Positions 45,257 through 52,472 of a stretch of 64,000 bases of DNA are shown in pieces. Source of the DNA: Miltoncostaea sp963770865 (lineage in GTDB: Bacteria > Actinomycetota > Thermoleophilia > Miltoncostaeales > Miltoncostaeaceae); the NCBI GenBank assembly GCA_963770865.1, contig CAVYRD010000018.1, positions 62,001-126,000 on the forward strand, written 5' to 3'. Both the position numbers and the translations under genes were made by a program. How positions within the stretch are numbered: the first letter of the stretch is position 1; each line of letters begins with the position of its first letter. The notes under the pieces are model-generated. The model was not told the origin of the DNA, searched no databases, and saw only the letters and a program-made list of their open reading frames with translations.

Positions 45257-46300
45257 CTAGCCGATCGCCACGCGCCCGGGCGCGCCCTCCTCCAGGCGGC
45301 CGACGGGGTGGGCCCGCGCGCCCGCGGCCAGCAGGCCGGCCGCCAGCGCGTCGGCGCGGTCCGCCGCCACCGCCATCAGCAGCCCGCCGCTCGTCTGGGG
45401 GTCGCTCAACAGGTCCCACTGCGCGTCCGGGACGCCGGACCCGACATCGGCCCACTGCTGGTAGTGGGCGCGGTTGCGCCGGCCGCCGCCGGGCAGGTGG
45501 CCGGCCGCCGCCAGCTCCGGGACGCCGGGCAGCGCCACGAGGGCGTCCGGGTCGATGCGCGCCGCGAGCCCCCCGGCTGCCGCCATCTCGTGCAGGTGGC
45601 CGAGCAGACCGAAGCCGGTGACGTCCGTGGCGCAGCGCACGCCGTGGGCCAGCGCGACGCGCGACGCCTCCCGGTTGGAGCGCAACATCGACTCCACCGC
45701 CGCGTCCAGGGCCGATGCGTCGCCGTGGCGGGCGGCGGTCACCGCGATGCCGACGCCCAGGTCCTTGGTCAGCAGAAGCCGGTCGCCCGCCCGGCCGGCG
45801 TCGTTGGTCATCAGGCGGTCCGGGTCGGCCGTGCCCAGCACCGAGAGGCCGTACTTGGGCTCGGGGTCGTCGACCGAGTGGCCGCCGAGCACCGGGCAGC
45901 CGTGCTCGGCCGCCACGCGGGCGCCGCCGCGCATCACGCCGCCGAGCGCCTCCGGATCGCCATCCCGCGGGAAGCAGACCACCGCGAGCGCGAAGAGCGG
46001 CTCGGCGCCCATCGCGTAGAGGTCGCTCAGCGCGTTGGTGGCGGCGATGGCGCCGAACGTCTCGGGATCGTCCACCATCGGCGTGAAGAAGTCGATCGAC
46101 GCCACGACGGCGAGGCCGTCGGCGATGCGGTGCACCGCGGCGTCGTCCATCCCCTCGTGCCCGACCAGGATGCCGGCGCGGTCGGGCAGCGGCGGCATGT
46201 GCGCGAGCGCGCGCGACAGGAGGTCCGGGGAGAGCTTGCAGCCGCACCCCGCCCCGCGCGCCATGGAGGTGAGGGTCCGGCCGGGCTCGATGGCGCTCAT
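45257..46300 (-). CDS. selD: selenide, water dikinase (selenophosphate synthase)
   Basis: A 347-residue SelD making selenophosphate from selenide and ATP. The catalytic loop is GAGCGCKLSP (Cys about residue 19, Lys about 22), so this is the Cys, not the selenocysteine form. Other conserved parts are TNALSDLYAMGAEPLFAL, VLGGHSVDDPEPKYGL, DVTGFGLLGHL and SDPQTSGGLL. Its presence implies selenocysteine or selenouridine use elsewhere in the genome. No selA, selB or tRNA-Sec is seen here. TAGCCT six bases before the ATG suggests a leaderless start. Confidence 0.94.
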   Translation of the reverse strand: MSAIEPGRTLTSMARGAGCGCKLSPDLLSRALAHMPPLPDRAGILVGHEGMDDAAVHRIADGLAVVASIDFFTPMVDDPETFGAIAATNALSDLYAMGAEPLFALAVVCFPRDGDPEALGGVMRGGARVAAEHGCPVLGGHSVDDPEPKYGLSVLGTADPDRLMTNDAGRAGDRLLLTKDLGVGIAVTAARHGDASALDAAVESMLRSNREASRVALAHGVRCATDVTGFGLLGHLHEMAAAGGLAARIDPDALVALPGVPELAAAGHLPGGGRRNRAHYQQWADVGSGVPDAQWDLLSDPQTSGGLLMAVAADRADALAAGLLAAGARAHPVGRLEEGAPGRVAIG

Positions 46301-46306
46301 CCGCCC

Positions 46307-46312
46307 AGGCTA
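46307..46312 (-). promoter_or_regulatory. -10 box of a leaderless selD promoter
   Basis: TAGCCT on the minus strand, six bases before ATG 46300, no ribosome site. Confidence 0.5.
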
Positions 46313-46322
46313 GCCAAACCCC

Positions 46323-47099
46323 TCAGGACAGGGACGCCACCTGGGCGCGCACCAGATCGGCGAGGGCCGCCGGGTTCTCCAAGTGCGCGAGCGTCCCCGC
46401 GCCGGGCACCAGCGCGGTGGCCGCCCCGGCGTGGCGCACCAGCACCCCGGCCGCCTCCCGCCGCTCGGGCCCGGATCGCGCGCCGACCGCCGCAACGACG
46501 GGGATGCCGCGCAGCGCCCCGAGCTCGGCGGCCGTCGGCGCGAAGCGTGCGTGCAGCGCCATCTCCTGGCGCACGACCGACGCCGAGCGCCGCGCCTCCG
46601 CGCGCCCGTAGGTGCCGATCGAGCCCCAGGTGCGCGGCCCGGCGAGCGCCGCCGCGACCATGTCGGCGCCGACGGCCGGCGACGCGGCGGCCGCGACCGC
46701 CCGCGCCAGCCGGGCGCAGAGGGCGTGGACGCCGGGGGCCAGGGGGCCGAGCGCCGGCTCGTGCAGCACGGCGCCGGCGCAGCGGCCGGGGTTGGCCATC
46801 GCGAAGGCCGTGAGGATCGTGGCCCCGTCCCCCACCCCGACCGCGCTCGCGCGCTCGATCTCCAGGCGGTCGAGCAGGGCCAGGATGTCGGCCGCGTCGT
46901 CCTCGGGGCGCCCGCACCCGGGGCGGGCGGCCGTGCGCCCGTAGCCGCGGCGGTGGACGACGATGACGCGGGCTTGGCCGAGGAGCGCCTCGGCGGTGCC
47001 GGCGAACGACGCGGGCCCGAAGGCGACCCCGTGCACCAGCAGGACCGGGTGGCCCCGCCCCACGTCGTCGCACTGCACGGTCCCGGTGGCGGTTCGCAT
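46323..47099 (-). CDS. alpha/beta hydrolase fold protein with altered nucleophile elbow
   Basis: A 258-residue alpha/beta hydrolase. The HG motif strand is PVLLVHGVAFGPASF and the fold continues normally to a C-terminal VPGAGTLAHLENPAAL containing the likely catalytic His. At the nucleophile elbow, where GxSxG is expected, the sequence is SAVGVGDGATILTAF, with no Ser. An Asp is close to the position, as in dehalogenase-type enzymes, but the spacing does not fit exactly. It may be inactive or use Asp. It lies upstream of selD on the same strand, separated by the selD promoter. Confidence 0.8.
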   Translation of the reverse strand: MRTATGTVQCDDVGRGHPVLLVHGVAFGPASFAGTAEALLGQARVIVVHRRGYGRTAARPGCGRPEDDAADILALLDRLEIERASAVGVGDGATILTAFAMANPGRCAGAVLHEPALGPLAPGVHALCARLARAVAAAASPAVGADMVAAALAGPRTWGSIGTYGRAEARRSASVVRQEMALHARFAPTAAELGALRGIPVVAAVGARSGPERREAAGVLVRHAGAATALVPGAGTLAHLENPAALADLVRAQVASLS

Positions 47100-47241
47100 G
47101 CGTCGTTACTAACGGGACCGGGCGGGGCGCCGCCATCGCCCGGGGGCGCAAAAGGAGCCCCCCGGGTCCGCCCCGGCGTCACGTGCCGTCCTCCGACTAG
47201 GATCCGGCCAGCGTCCGTCCGCCGTCCGGAGGAGGTCTCCG

Positions 47242-47466
47242 ATGGGCTCGAACATCGTGCTGTGGGCCGGCAAGCGCCTGAGCGACGAGGAGGCCGACGC
47301 CGCGCGCAGGGCCGTGGACCTGCTGCGCCGGACCGGCGACCCCGACGCGGCCGACGCGTTCGCCCGCTTCCTGCCGGGGGCGGACCACCCCTGGACCCCC
47401 GACGAGCTCGAGCAGGGGGCGCACGCAGGCCCCTGGCTCGAGCTCGATGGAGGCCTCGAGGCGTAG
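47242..47466 (+). CDS. small hypothetical protein
   Basis: A 74-residue acidic protein with a strong ribosome site (GGAGGAGG, six bases before ATG 47242) and a TAGGAT box about 45 bases upstream. The sequence opens GSNIVLWAGKRLSDEEADAA and contains a helical central part followed by HPWTPDELEQ. No family recognised; soluble. Confidence 0.65.
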   Translation: MGSNIVLWAGKRLSDEEADAARRAVDLLRRTGDPDAADAFARFLPGADHPWTPDELEQGAHAGPWLELDGGLEA

Positions 47467-47495
47467 CCCCGAGGGTCGCGGCGCCCCGGACGGCG

Positions 47496-47969
47496 CTACG
47501 GCTTGGGCGAGTCGAAGATCTGGATGAGGCCGAGGTCGATGACCGCGGCGAACGGGCCGGGCGAGCCGGCGGGCGTGAGGTAGGTCAGAAGGGCGGTCGC
47601 GTGGTAGGCGACGTCGGGGGCCCCGCCGAGGGTCGGCGTGCCGGCCGGGAAGGGCACCGAGGCCGAGAACGACATGCGCTGGTTCGGGTAGACGCCCGTC
47701 AGCGTGCCGGTCAGGTAGTTCACGAACACGGGCGGCGCCACCATCTCGACGCCCTGGTTGCCGATCGACTCGAGCGCCACCTGGAGGCGCCAGCGGCCGT
47801 CGAGGATGGCGACGACCGGGCCCTCGAGGAACCAGTCGGCGCTGACCGACCAGGCGTCCTCGGTGCGGATGACCGTCGTGGGGTTCCCGCTGCCCGGGTC
47901 CTTGACCTGAGCGGTGAAGTCACCGGACGTGATGAGCGGCGACGGGATGGGGAGCTGGATGGAGGCCAT
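47496..47969 (-). CDS. hypothetical beta-rich protein
   Basis: A 157-residue protein from ATG 47969, preceded by AAGGAA. It is rich in beta-prone stretches (TTVIRTEDAWSVSADWFLEG, GRWRLQVALESIG, ATALLTYLTPAG) with few charged residues and no signal peptide, membrane helix or Cys. I do not recognise it. Codon composition is somewhat less GC-extreme than its neighbours. It stands between a convergent small gene and a BTAD-type regulator. Confidence 0.65.
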   Translation of the reverse strand: MASIQLPIPSPLITSGDFTAQVKDPGSGNPTTVIRTEDAWSVSADWFLEGPVVAILDGRWRLQVALESIGNQGVEMVAPPVFVNYLTGTLTGVYPNQRMSFSASVPFPAGTPTLGGAPDVAYHATALLTYLTPAGSPGPFAAVIDLGLIQIFDSPKP

Positions 47970-48048
47970 GTCACGTTCCTTGTTTCGGAGTTTCAGTGTC
48001 GCCTTCGCGGAATTGCGCAAGCGATGGGTGGAACCTAGAAAGCCCCGC

Positions 48049-49044
48049 TTAGGCAGCGATTACCCGGGGCTTACGGGCACCGCGGACCGGCTCGCCGCGG
48101 CCGAGGATGCGGTCACGGGCCGCCCGCGTCTCGGGCCCGGGGTCCACGCCCAGCCGGCGTCGCAGGGCCTCGCGGCAGGCGTCGAACTGGCGCAGCGCGA
48201 GGTAGCCGCGACCGTCGGCGGCGTGGATGTCCATGAGCATGCGGTGGACGTCCTCGCGCTCGGGCTCGGCCGCCAGCACCGCCCGCAGAACCTCGACCCC
48301 CTCCTCGCGGGCGCCGATGGCGGCGAGCGACTCCCCGAGGCCGGTCAGCACCGCGAGGTGGTCGGCCTCGAGGGCGCGGCGCATCGCCACGATCCAGTCC
48401 TCGTAGGGCTCGTCCGCGTAGAGCGGGCCGCCGTAGAGGGCCCGCGCGGCCGAGAGCAGGCGCACGGCCTGGCTGTGGTCGCCCGCCCGCCGGCACTCCG
48501 CCCCGCGGCGGGCCAGTCGCTCGAACTCCTCGCGGTCGACCCGGACCTCGACGGCGGGGTCGATCCCGTAGGACTCGTCGCGGAACACGATGACCGGGTG
48601 GTCGCCGTAGGCCGCCCGCAGCGCGCGGCGCAGCAGGGTCACGGCCACGTTCAGGCTGTTGCGCGCCGCCGCGGGCGAGGAGCCCGGCCAGAAGGCCTCG
48701 AGCAGCACCTCCCGGGGAACCGGGCGGGCGCGGTGGGCCACCAGGTACTGGAGCACCAGGCGCGAGCGGCGCGGCGGGTCGATGGCGCGCCCGCCGGCCC
48801 GGACGGCGGTGGCCCCGAGGGCGCGCACCTCCAGCGCCGGCAGCGCGCCGGCGGCCTCACCCGGCGGGGCCGGGCCGGCGAGCAGGGTCTCGACGCGCTC
48901 GCGCAGGCGCTCGAGCGCGCGACCGGCCTCGCCGCCGGGCCAGGGGGCCCCGACGCGCTGGAGCAGGTCCTCGCAGGCCCCGCAGATCGTCACCGCGGCG
49001 GCGGCCGCCCCGTCGGCGCCCACGTCCCATCGCCCCTCGACCAT
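48049..49044 (-). CDS. BTAD-domain (SARP-like) transcriptional regulator
   Basis: About 331 residues. A short N-terminal helical part with an ICGACEDLLQRVG Cys pair precedes an OmpR-like winged helix (about 95-170: RRSRLVLQYLVAHRARPVPR, LLEAFWPGSSPAAARNSLNV). A bacterial transcriptional activator (BTAD) TPR domain follows (about 185-320: YEDWIVAMRRALEADHLAVL, EDVHRMLMDIHAADGRGYLA). SARP and related regulators activate secondary-metabolite or stress genes; no such cluster is adjacent. Start ATG 49044 or 49101 cannot be distinguished. Confidence 0.88.
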   Translation of the reverse strand: MVEGRWDVGADGAAAAAVTICGACEDLLQRVGAPWPGGEAGRALERLRERVETLLAGPAPPGEAAGALPALEVRALGATAVRAGGRAIDPPRRSRLVLQYLVAHRARPVPREVLLEAFWPGSSPAAARNSLNVAVTLLRRALRAAYGDHPVIVFRDESYGIDPAVEVRVDREEFERLARRGAECRRAGDHSQAVRLLSAARALYGGPLYADEPYEDWIVAMRRALEADHLAVLTGLGESLAAIGAREEGVEVLRAVLAAEPEREDVHRMLMDIHAADGRGYLALRQFDACREALRRRLGVDPGPETRAARDRILGRGEPVRGARKPRVIAA

Positions 49045-49211
49045 CGTCCGCCTCCCGCTGAGGATCGCCTGATGGCGGGCAGGCTCTCCGGCGGCCCTCA
49101 CGGGCGGCTCACGGGCCTCTCACGGCCCCGTGTGACCCGTGCGGTCAAGTGGCGGGGCCTCCGACCGATAGGGGCAGGGCACGTCCCAACGCGAGGGAGA
49201 CCGCGGAAAGC

Positions 49212-50648
49212 GTGACGACCTACCTCTTCATCGGGCTGATCCTGCTGCTCGCGGTGTACCTCGTGCGCGCGCGGCGCGCCCGGCCCGCCGCCGGCGCGGA
49301 CACCCCGGCGCCTCCGAAGCGCCCGTCGCTGCGCAAGCCGAAGGCCCGGGCGGCCGCATCCGCCCCGGCACCGGCGCCCGCCGACGCCCCCCGCGCCGAC
49401 GCCCCGGCGCCGACGGCCTTCGGGCCCCGCCCGCTGGAGCCCGCCATGGCGTGGGAGCCCGGCGAGACGATCGTCGAGCCGGGCTGGCCCCTTCCCGGCG
49501 AGATCGCCGGCACCTGGTCGCCGCCGCTCAGCCCCTCCGGCCCGTCGCCCTTCCCCGAGGCGGCCCCCGAGCCGATGGCCGTGGTCGAGTGGGCCCCCGC
49601 CGGCGCGCCGGCCGAGGAGCCCGAGGCCGTCGCCGAGAGCGACCCCTCCGCCGACCTGCCGGCAGCCGAGGACTGGGTCATGCCCGCCCTCGACCCCGCG
49701 CCGTCCGCGGCGCCGCCGTGGGTGCCGGGCCAGGACGAGGTCGACGCCCCGGCGGCCCCGTCCGACGACGTGTTCCCCGCCTGGATCGACCCGGCCCCGG
49801 CCGAGGTCGCCGCCGCGGTCGACGCCCCGGCCCCGGCCGAGGCACCGGACATGCCGGAGCTGGCCTGGCTCAGCGAGAGCGCGCCCGCCGCGGAGCCCGC
49901 CTGGCTCGCCGGCCTGGACGCACCGCAGACCGCGGAGCCCGAGGCCCCGGAGACCGAGCCCGGGATTGCGGACGCCCCCCCGACGATCGCATGGCTCCCC
50001 TCCGGTCCCGGGACCCCCGCCGAGCCCGCGGCTGAGGCCGAGGCCGAGCCCTCAGCCGCGCCCGAGGCCGTCGCCGCGCCCGAGGCTCCGGCCGAGGAGC
50101 CCATCGCGGAGCCCGAGCCCGAGCGTGAGTCCACGCTCGCGCCCGTCGCCGAGGAGCCGCGGGCCTTCGCCTGGTCCCCGGAGCCCTCCCCCGCCGCCGA
50201 GCCCCTCCCGGAGCCGGTCGCCGCCGCGTCGCTCGAGGACCAGTCGGCCGAGGTGGCCGGGCTCGTGGCAGGGCTGGCCGAGGGCCTGGTGCCGTTCGCC
50301 CGCATCCCGGACCGCCTCGGCGTGACCCCGCGCATGCTGGCCCTGATGCGCTCGCTGGCCGAGGAGCCGCGCACCGTCACGGACCAGGCCCGCCTGCTGG
50401 GCGCGTCGCGCCCCGTGGTCGCCGACCTCTGCTCACGCCTCGTCGTCCTCGGCCTGGCCACCCGCGAGCCCCTGCCGGCCGACCGGCGCCGCGTGCTGGT
50501 CACCCTCACCCCCGCCGGCCGCCGCACCGTGGCCGGCGCCGACGCGGCGGCCTCCCCCGCCGACGTGGCCGGGCTCATCTCCGGCCTGCCCGCGACCGAG
50601 CGCGACGCGCTGGTCAGCGGCCTGCGGGCCCTGCGCGCCGCGCGCTGA
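49212..50648 (+). CDS. membrane-anchored MarR-like winged-helix protein with long Pro/Ala/Glu linker
   Basis: A 478-residue protein of odd architecture. A membrane helix stands at the very N-terminus (YLFIGLILLLAVYLV), then a basic patch, then about 320 residues of Pro/Ala/Glu low-complexity sequence with repeated AWL, AWSPEP and PAWLAGLD motifs. The C-terminal 130 residues form a MarR-type winged helix (VTPRMLALMRSLAEEPRTV, SRPVVADLCSRLVVLGLATR, DRRRVLVTLTPAGRRTV). The DNA-binding part would hang from the membrane on a flexible tether. Start GTG 49212 is chosen because it directly precedes the helix. A 12-bp hairpin follows the gene. Confidence 0.75.
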   Translation: MTTYLFIGLILLLAVYLVRARRARPAAGADTPAPPKRPSLRKPKARAAASAPAPAPADAPRADAPAPTAFGPRPLEPAMAWEPGETIVEPGWPLPGEIAGTWSPPLSPSGPSPFPEAAPEPMAVVEWAPAGAPAEEPEAVAESDPSADLPAAEDWVMPALDPAPSAAPPWVPGQDEVDAPAAPSDDVFPAWIDPAPAEVAAAVDAPAPAEAPDMPELAWLSESAPAAEPAWLAGLDAPQTAEPEAPETEPGIADAPPTIAWLPSGPGTPAEPAAEAEAEPSAAPEAVAAPEAPAEEPIAEPEPERESTLAPVAEEPRAFAWSPEPSPAAEPLPEPVAAASLEDQSAEVAGLVAGLAEGLVPFARIPDRLGVTPRMLALMRSLAEEPRTVTDQARLLGASRPVVADLCSRLVVLGLATREPLPADRRRVLVTLTPAGRRTVAGADAAASPADVAGLISGLPATERDALVSGLRALRAAR

Positions 50649-50660
50649 GACCCTCCGGGT

Positions 50661-50689
50661 CACGCGCCGCCCGTCCGGGGCGGCGCGTG
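50661..50689. terminator. bidirectional hairpin between convergent genes
   Basis: A perfect 12-bp stem (CACGCGCCGCCC / GGGCGGCGCGTG) with loop GTCCG between the MarR-like gene (stop 50648) and the convergent chimeric gene (stop 50706). Confidence 0.7.
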
Positions 50690-50705
50690 GCCCACGAGGC
50701 CTGCC

Positions 50706-51524
50706 TCAGGCGCGTCCCGACGACTGGCGGCCGCGGCGGGCCGTCGCGTCGATCGTGACGGCCAGGAGCAGCACGGCGCCCGTGACCATGAACTTGACGT
50801 CCGAGTCGAGCGCCTTCAGGTCCATCCCGTTGGAGATCGACCCGATGACCAGCGCACCGAGGAGCGCCGACCAGGCGGTGCCGCGGCCCCCGAAGAGGCT
50901 GGTGCCGCCGATGACGGCCGCGGCGATGGAGTTGAGGAGCACGTCGCCGCCGCCGGAGGACTGGTTGACCGCGAACAGCCGCGACGCCGCCATGATGCCG
51001 CCGATGGCGGCGAGGGTTGAGCACATGATGAAGACGGTGAGCCGGATCCGGTTGAGCGAGATGCCGGCCCGGCGAGCGGCCTCGGCGTTGCCGCCGACCG
51101 CGTAGACGTGGCGGCCGAAGGCCGTGTGCCGGGTGATGAAGTCCACGACGATCACGATGCCCACGAAGATGACCGTCGCGAGCGGGACGCCGCGGTCGGC
51201 GTTCAGCACGGCCACCGCCACGATCACGCCGGCCACCACCGGGACACCGGCCGCGACCGCGGCGCGGGCCACCGGCACGTGGGCGCGGTTGGGGGCGGCG
51301 ACGACCACGAGGTCGATGTCGCCGGGGCGGTCCCACAGCGCGTCGGCGCGGTCGACCACCCGCACGCCGGGGTGGTCCGCCTCGGCGGCGGCGCGGCGCT
51401 CCGGGTCGCCGGTCACCACCGCGCTCACGCGCATGTCCGGCCGGGCGGCGATCAGCGGTGCGTGGAAGACGCGGCCGGCGAGGCCGTAGCCGACGATCGC
51501 GACGCGCAACGGGGCGGCGGGCAT
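50706..51524 (-). CDS. chimera: N-terminus of a Gfo/Idh/MocA oxidoreductase joined to the C-terminus of a XylH-type sugar permease
   Basis: ATG 51524 with GGAGGT before it begins a Rossmann domain: LRVAIVGYGLAGRVFHAPLI, then DIDLVVVAAPNRAHVPVARA. At GVPVV, where the oxidoreductase should continue with VDKP, the same frame becomes a sugar ABC permease: FGRHVYAVGGNAEAARRAGI, LAAIGGIMAASRLFAVNQSS, IGGTSLFGGRGTAWSALLGA and NGMDLKAL. The second half lacks the first helices and the first half lacks its catalytic domain, so neither activity is likely. The join is near 51225-51240. A deletion between two genes of one sugar-uptake operon, or an assembly join, would produce this. Confidence 0.85.
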   Translation of the reverse strand: MPAAPLRVAIVGYGLAGRVFHAPLIAARPDMRVSAVVTGDPERRAAAEADHPGVRVVDRADALWDRPGDIDLVVVAAPNRAHVPVARAAVAAGVPVVAGVIVAVAVLNADRGVPLATVIFVGIVIVVDFITRHTAFGRHVYAVGGNAEAARRAGISLNRIRLTVFIMCSTLAAIGGIMAASRLFAVNQSSGGGDVLLNSIAAAVIGGTSLFGGRGTAWSALLGALVIGSISNGMDLKALDSDVKFMVTGAVLLLAVTIDATARRGRQSSGRA

Positions 51525-51805
51525 GGTGACCTCCACGGAACGGCGAAGACCGCCGAGGCTACCTGCAGGCGGACGCGCAGAGGGCGGCGGGTGGAGGGTG
51601 CCCTTCCCCCCACCCGCGCCCCGCGTGCTCAGCGTCGAGCGGTGAAACCCGCGCTCATCGCCGTGGCTGATGATGAATCTGGCGAGTCGAGTCGCGCGCC
51701 CGTCGTTCGGAGGTTGGTGACCTGGCCATTGGTATGGTCGTCGAGGCCCGTGACCGGATACGCGGTCCGGCGCCCGGTCCGCACGCGCGCTGGCCCGGCG
51801 CGGAC

Positions 51806-51840
51806 GGAACGGCGTAGGAGTCGAACCTACCCTGTAAATG
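51806..51840 (-). repeat. 3' fragment of a tRNA gene, probable attachment site
   Basis: On the minus strand the T-arm of a tRNA is intact: stem GTAGG / CCTAC (51830-51826 and 51818-51814) around TTCGACT, followed by GCCGTTCC as the 3' acceptor strand. The matching 5' acceptor strand and D-arm are absent. This is what an element leaves at one end after integrating into a tRNA 3' end, and an integrase gene lies 650 bases away. The intact tRNA would be at the other end, outside what I can see. The surrounding 51525-51938 holds no gene. Confidence 0.6.
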
Positions 51841-51862
51841 AGGCATAATTTTCGGAGCGGTG

Positions 51863-51882
51863 TACCCACGGGTATACCCACG
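51863..51882. repeat. direct repeats near the attachment site
   Basis: TACCCACG occurs twice, starting at 51863 and 51875, spaced by 12 bases. The pair could be arm-type binding sites of the integrase. This is inference from position. Confidence 0.3.
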
Positions 51883-51938
51883 CCGGCGACGCGCAGTGCA
51901 CGTTTCTCGCGGTCACCAAGTCTGCACGCACCCGCCCG

Positions 51939-52214
51939 TCAGCCGGCGCGCACGTACTGGCCGATGGCCCGGCGGATCGCCTCGGACACACTGATCTTCT
52001 CCTCCGCGGCGCGCAGCAGCAGTTCGCGCCGGAGCTCAGGATCCAAACGAACAGACTCCACAGAGGCGGCCGCCGAGCCCATCGGCGGGCGACCGCCCCG
52101 GCGACGCCGGATCTCGTTGACGTCGTAACCGCGCTCGGCCTCGTCGGCCATCCGCTCGACCATCTCATCGGTGATGGGCGTACCGTCGGCCGTGGTTCCA
52201 TGGGTCTTCGGCAT
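51939..52214 (-). CDS. ribbon-helix-helix antitoxin
   Basis: A 91-residue protein with a C-terminal ribbon-helix-helix (SVESVRLDPELRRELLLRAA, then SVSEAIRRAIGQYVRAG) and an N-terminal region GTPITDEMVERMADEAERG. It follows the toxin-like gene by three bases. The pair matches a well-known actinobacterial toxin-antitoxin arrangement with a CopG-like antitoxin. It would repress its own promoter and neutralise the partner. ATG 52214 is preferred because AGGAGA lies eight bases upstream. Confidence 0.8.
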   Translation of the reverse strand: MPKTHGTTADGTPITDEMVERMADEAERGYDVNEIRRRRGGRPPMGSAAASVESVRLDPELRRELLLRAAEEKISVSEAIRRAIGQYVRAG

Positions 52215-52216
52215 AG

Positions 52217-52459
52217 TCACGATCTCCTGTCCAGCAGCGGCAGATACTTGGCTCTCATCGGCATCGCGTGCATCACCGCGGGCCCCTCGGGCCGGTCCAG
52301 CACGACCAGCTCGAGCATGTTGCCGGCCCGGTCAGGACCGAGCACCAGATAGCGAGTCGGGTGGTCGTCGACCTCCTCCACGAGCAGTGCCGCGCGCAGC
52401 GCATGCTGGATGTCCTGGTCCTCGACACCGTGGCGAAAGCCGGACCGGAGAACCTCCAC
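52217..52459 (-). CDS. small toxin-like protein of a type II TA pair
   Basis: An 80-residue protein with the pattern EVLRSGFRHGVEDQDIQHAL at the start, RYLVLGPDRAGNMLELVVL in the middle and VMHAMPMRAKYLPLL at the end. This is a compact alpha/beta protein seen paired with ribbon-helix-helix antitoxins in actinobacteria, probably related to the BrnT/RelE-like fold. It starts at GTG 52459, seven bases after a TACGAT box, so it is probably leaderless. Toxic activity is inferred from the pair. Confidence 0.7.
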   Translation of the reverse strand: MEVLRSGFRHGVEDQDIQHALRAALLVEEVDDHPTRYLVLGPDRAGNMLELVVLDRPEGPAVMHAMPMRAKYLPLLDRRS

Positions 52460-52466
52460 GCGCAGT

Positions 52467-52472
52467 ATCGTA
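52467..52472 (-). promoter_or_regulatory. -10 box of the toxin-antitoxin operon
   Basis: TACGAT on the minus strand, seven bases before GTG 52459. It directly abuts the end of the integrase gene, so the pair has its own promoter. Confidence 0.45.

Noticed and set aside
43331..46813. 1160-residue plus-strand open frame
   Set aside because: Runs antisense through four well-identified genes (the YjbQ protein, the sigma fusion, selD and a hydrolase) and consists of Gly/Arg/Ala shadow sequence.
51860..51890. Short repeats near the tRNA fragment as a CRISPR-like array
   Set aside because: Only two eight-base copies, no spacers or cas genes; more likely integrase sites. No CRISPR array is present in the window.
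51800..51900. Complete tRNA gene
   Set aside because: The T-arm and 3' acceptor are present but the 5' acceptor strand and D-arm cannot be found upstream on the minus strand.
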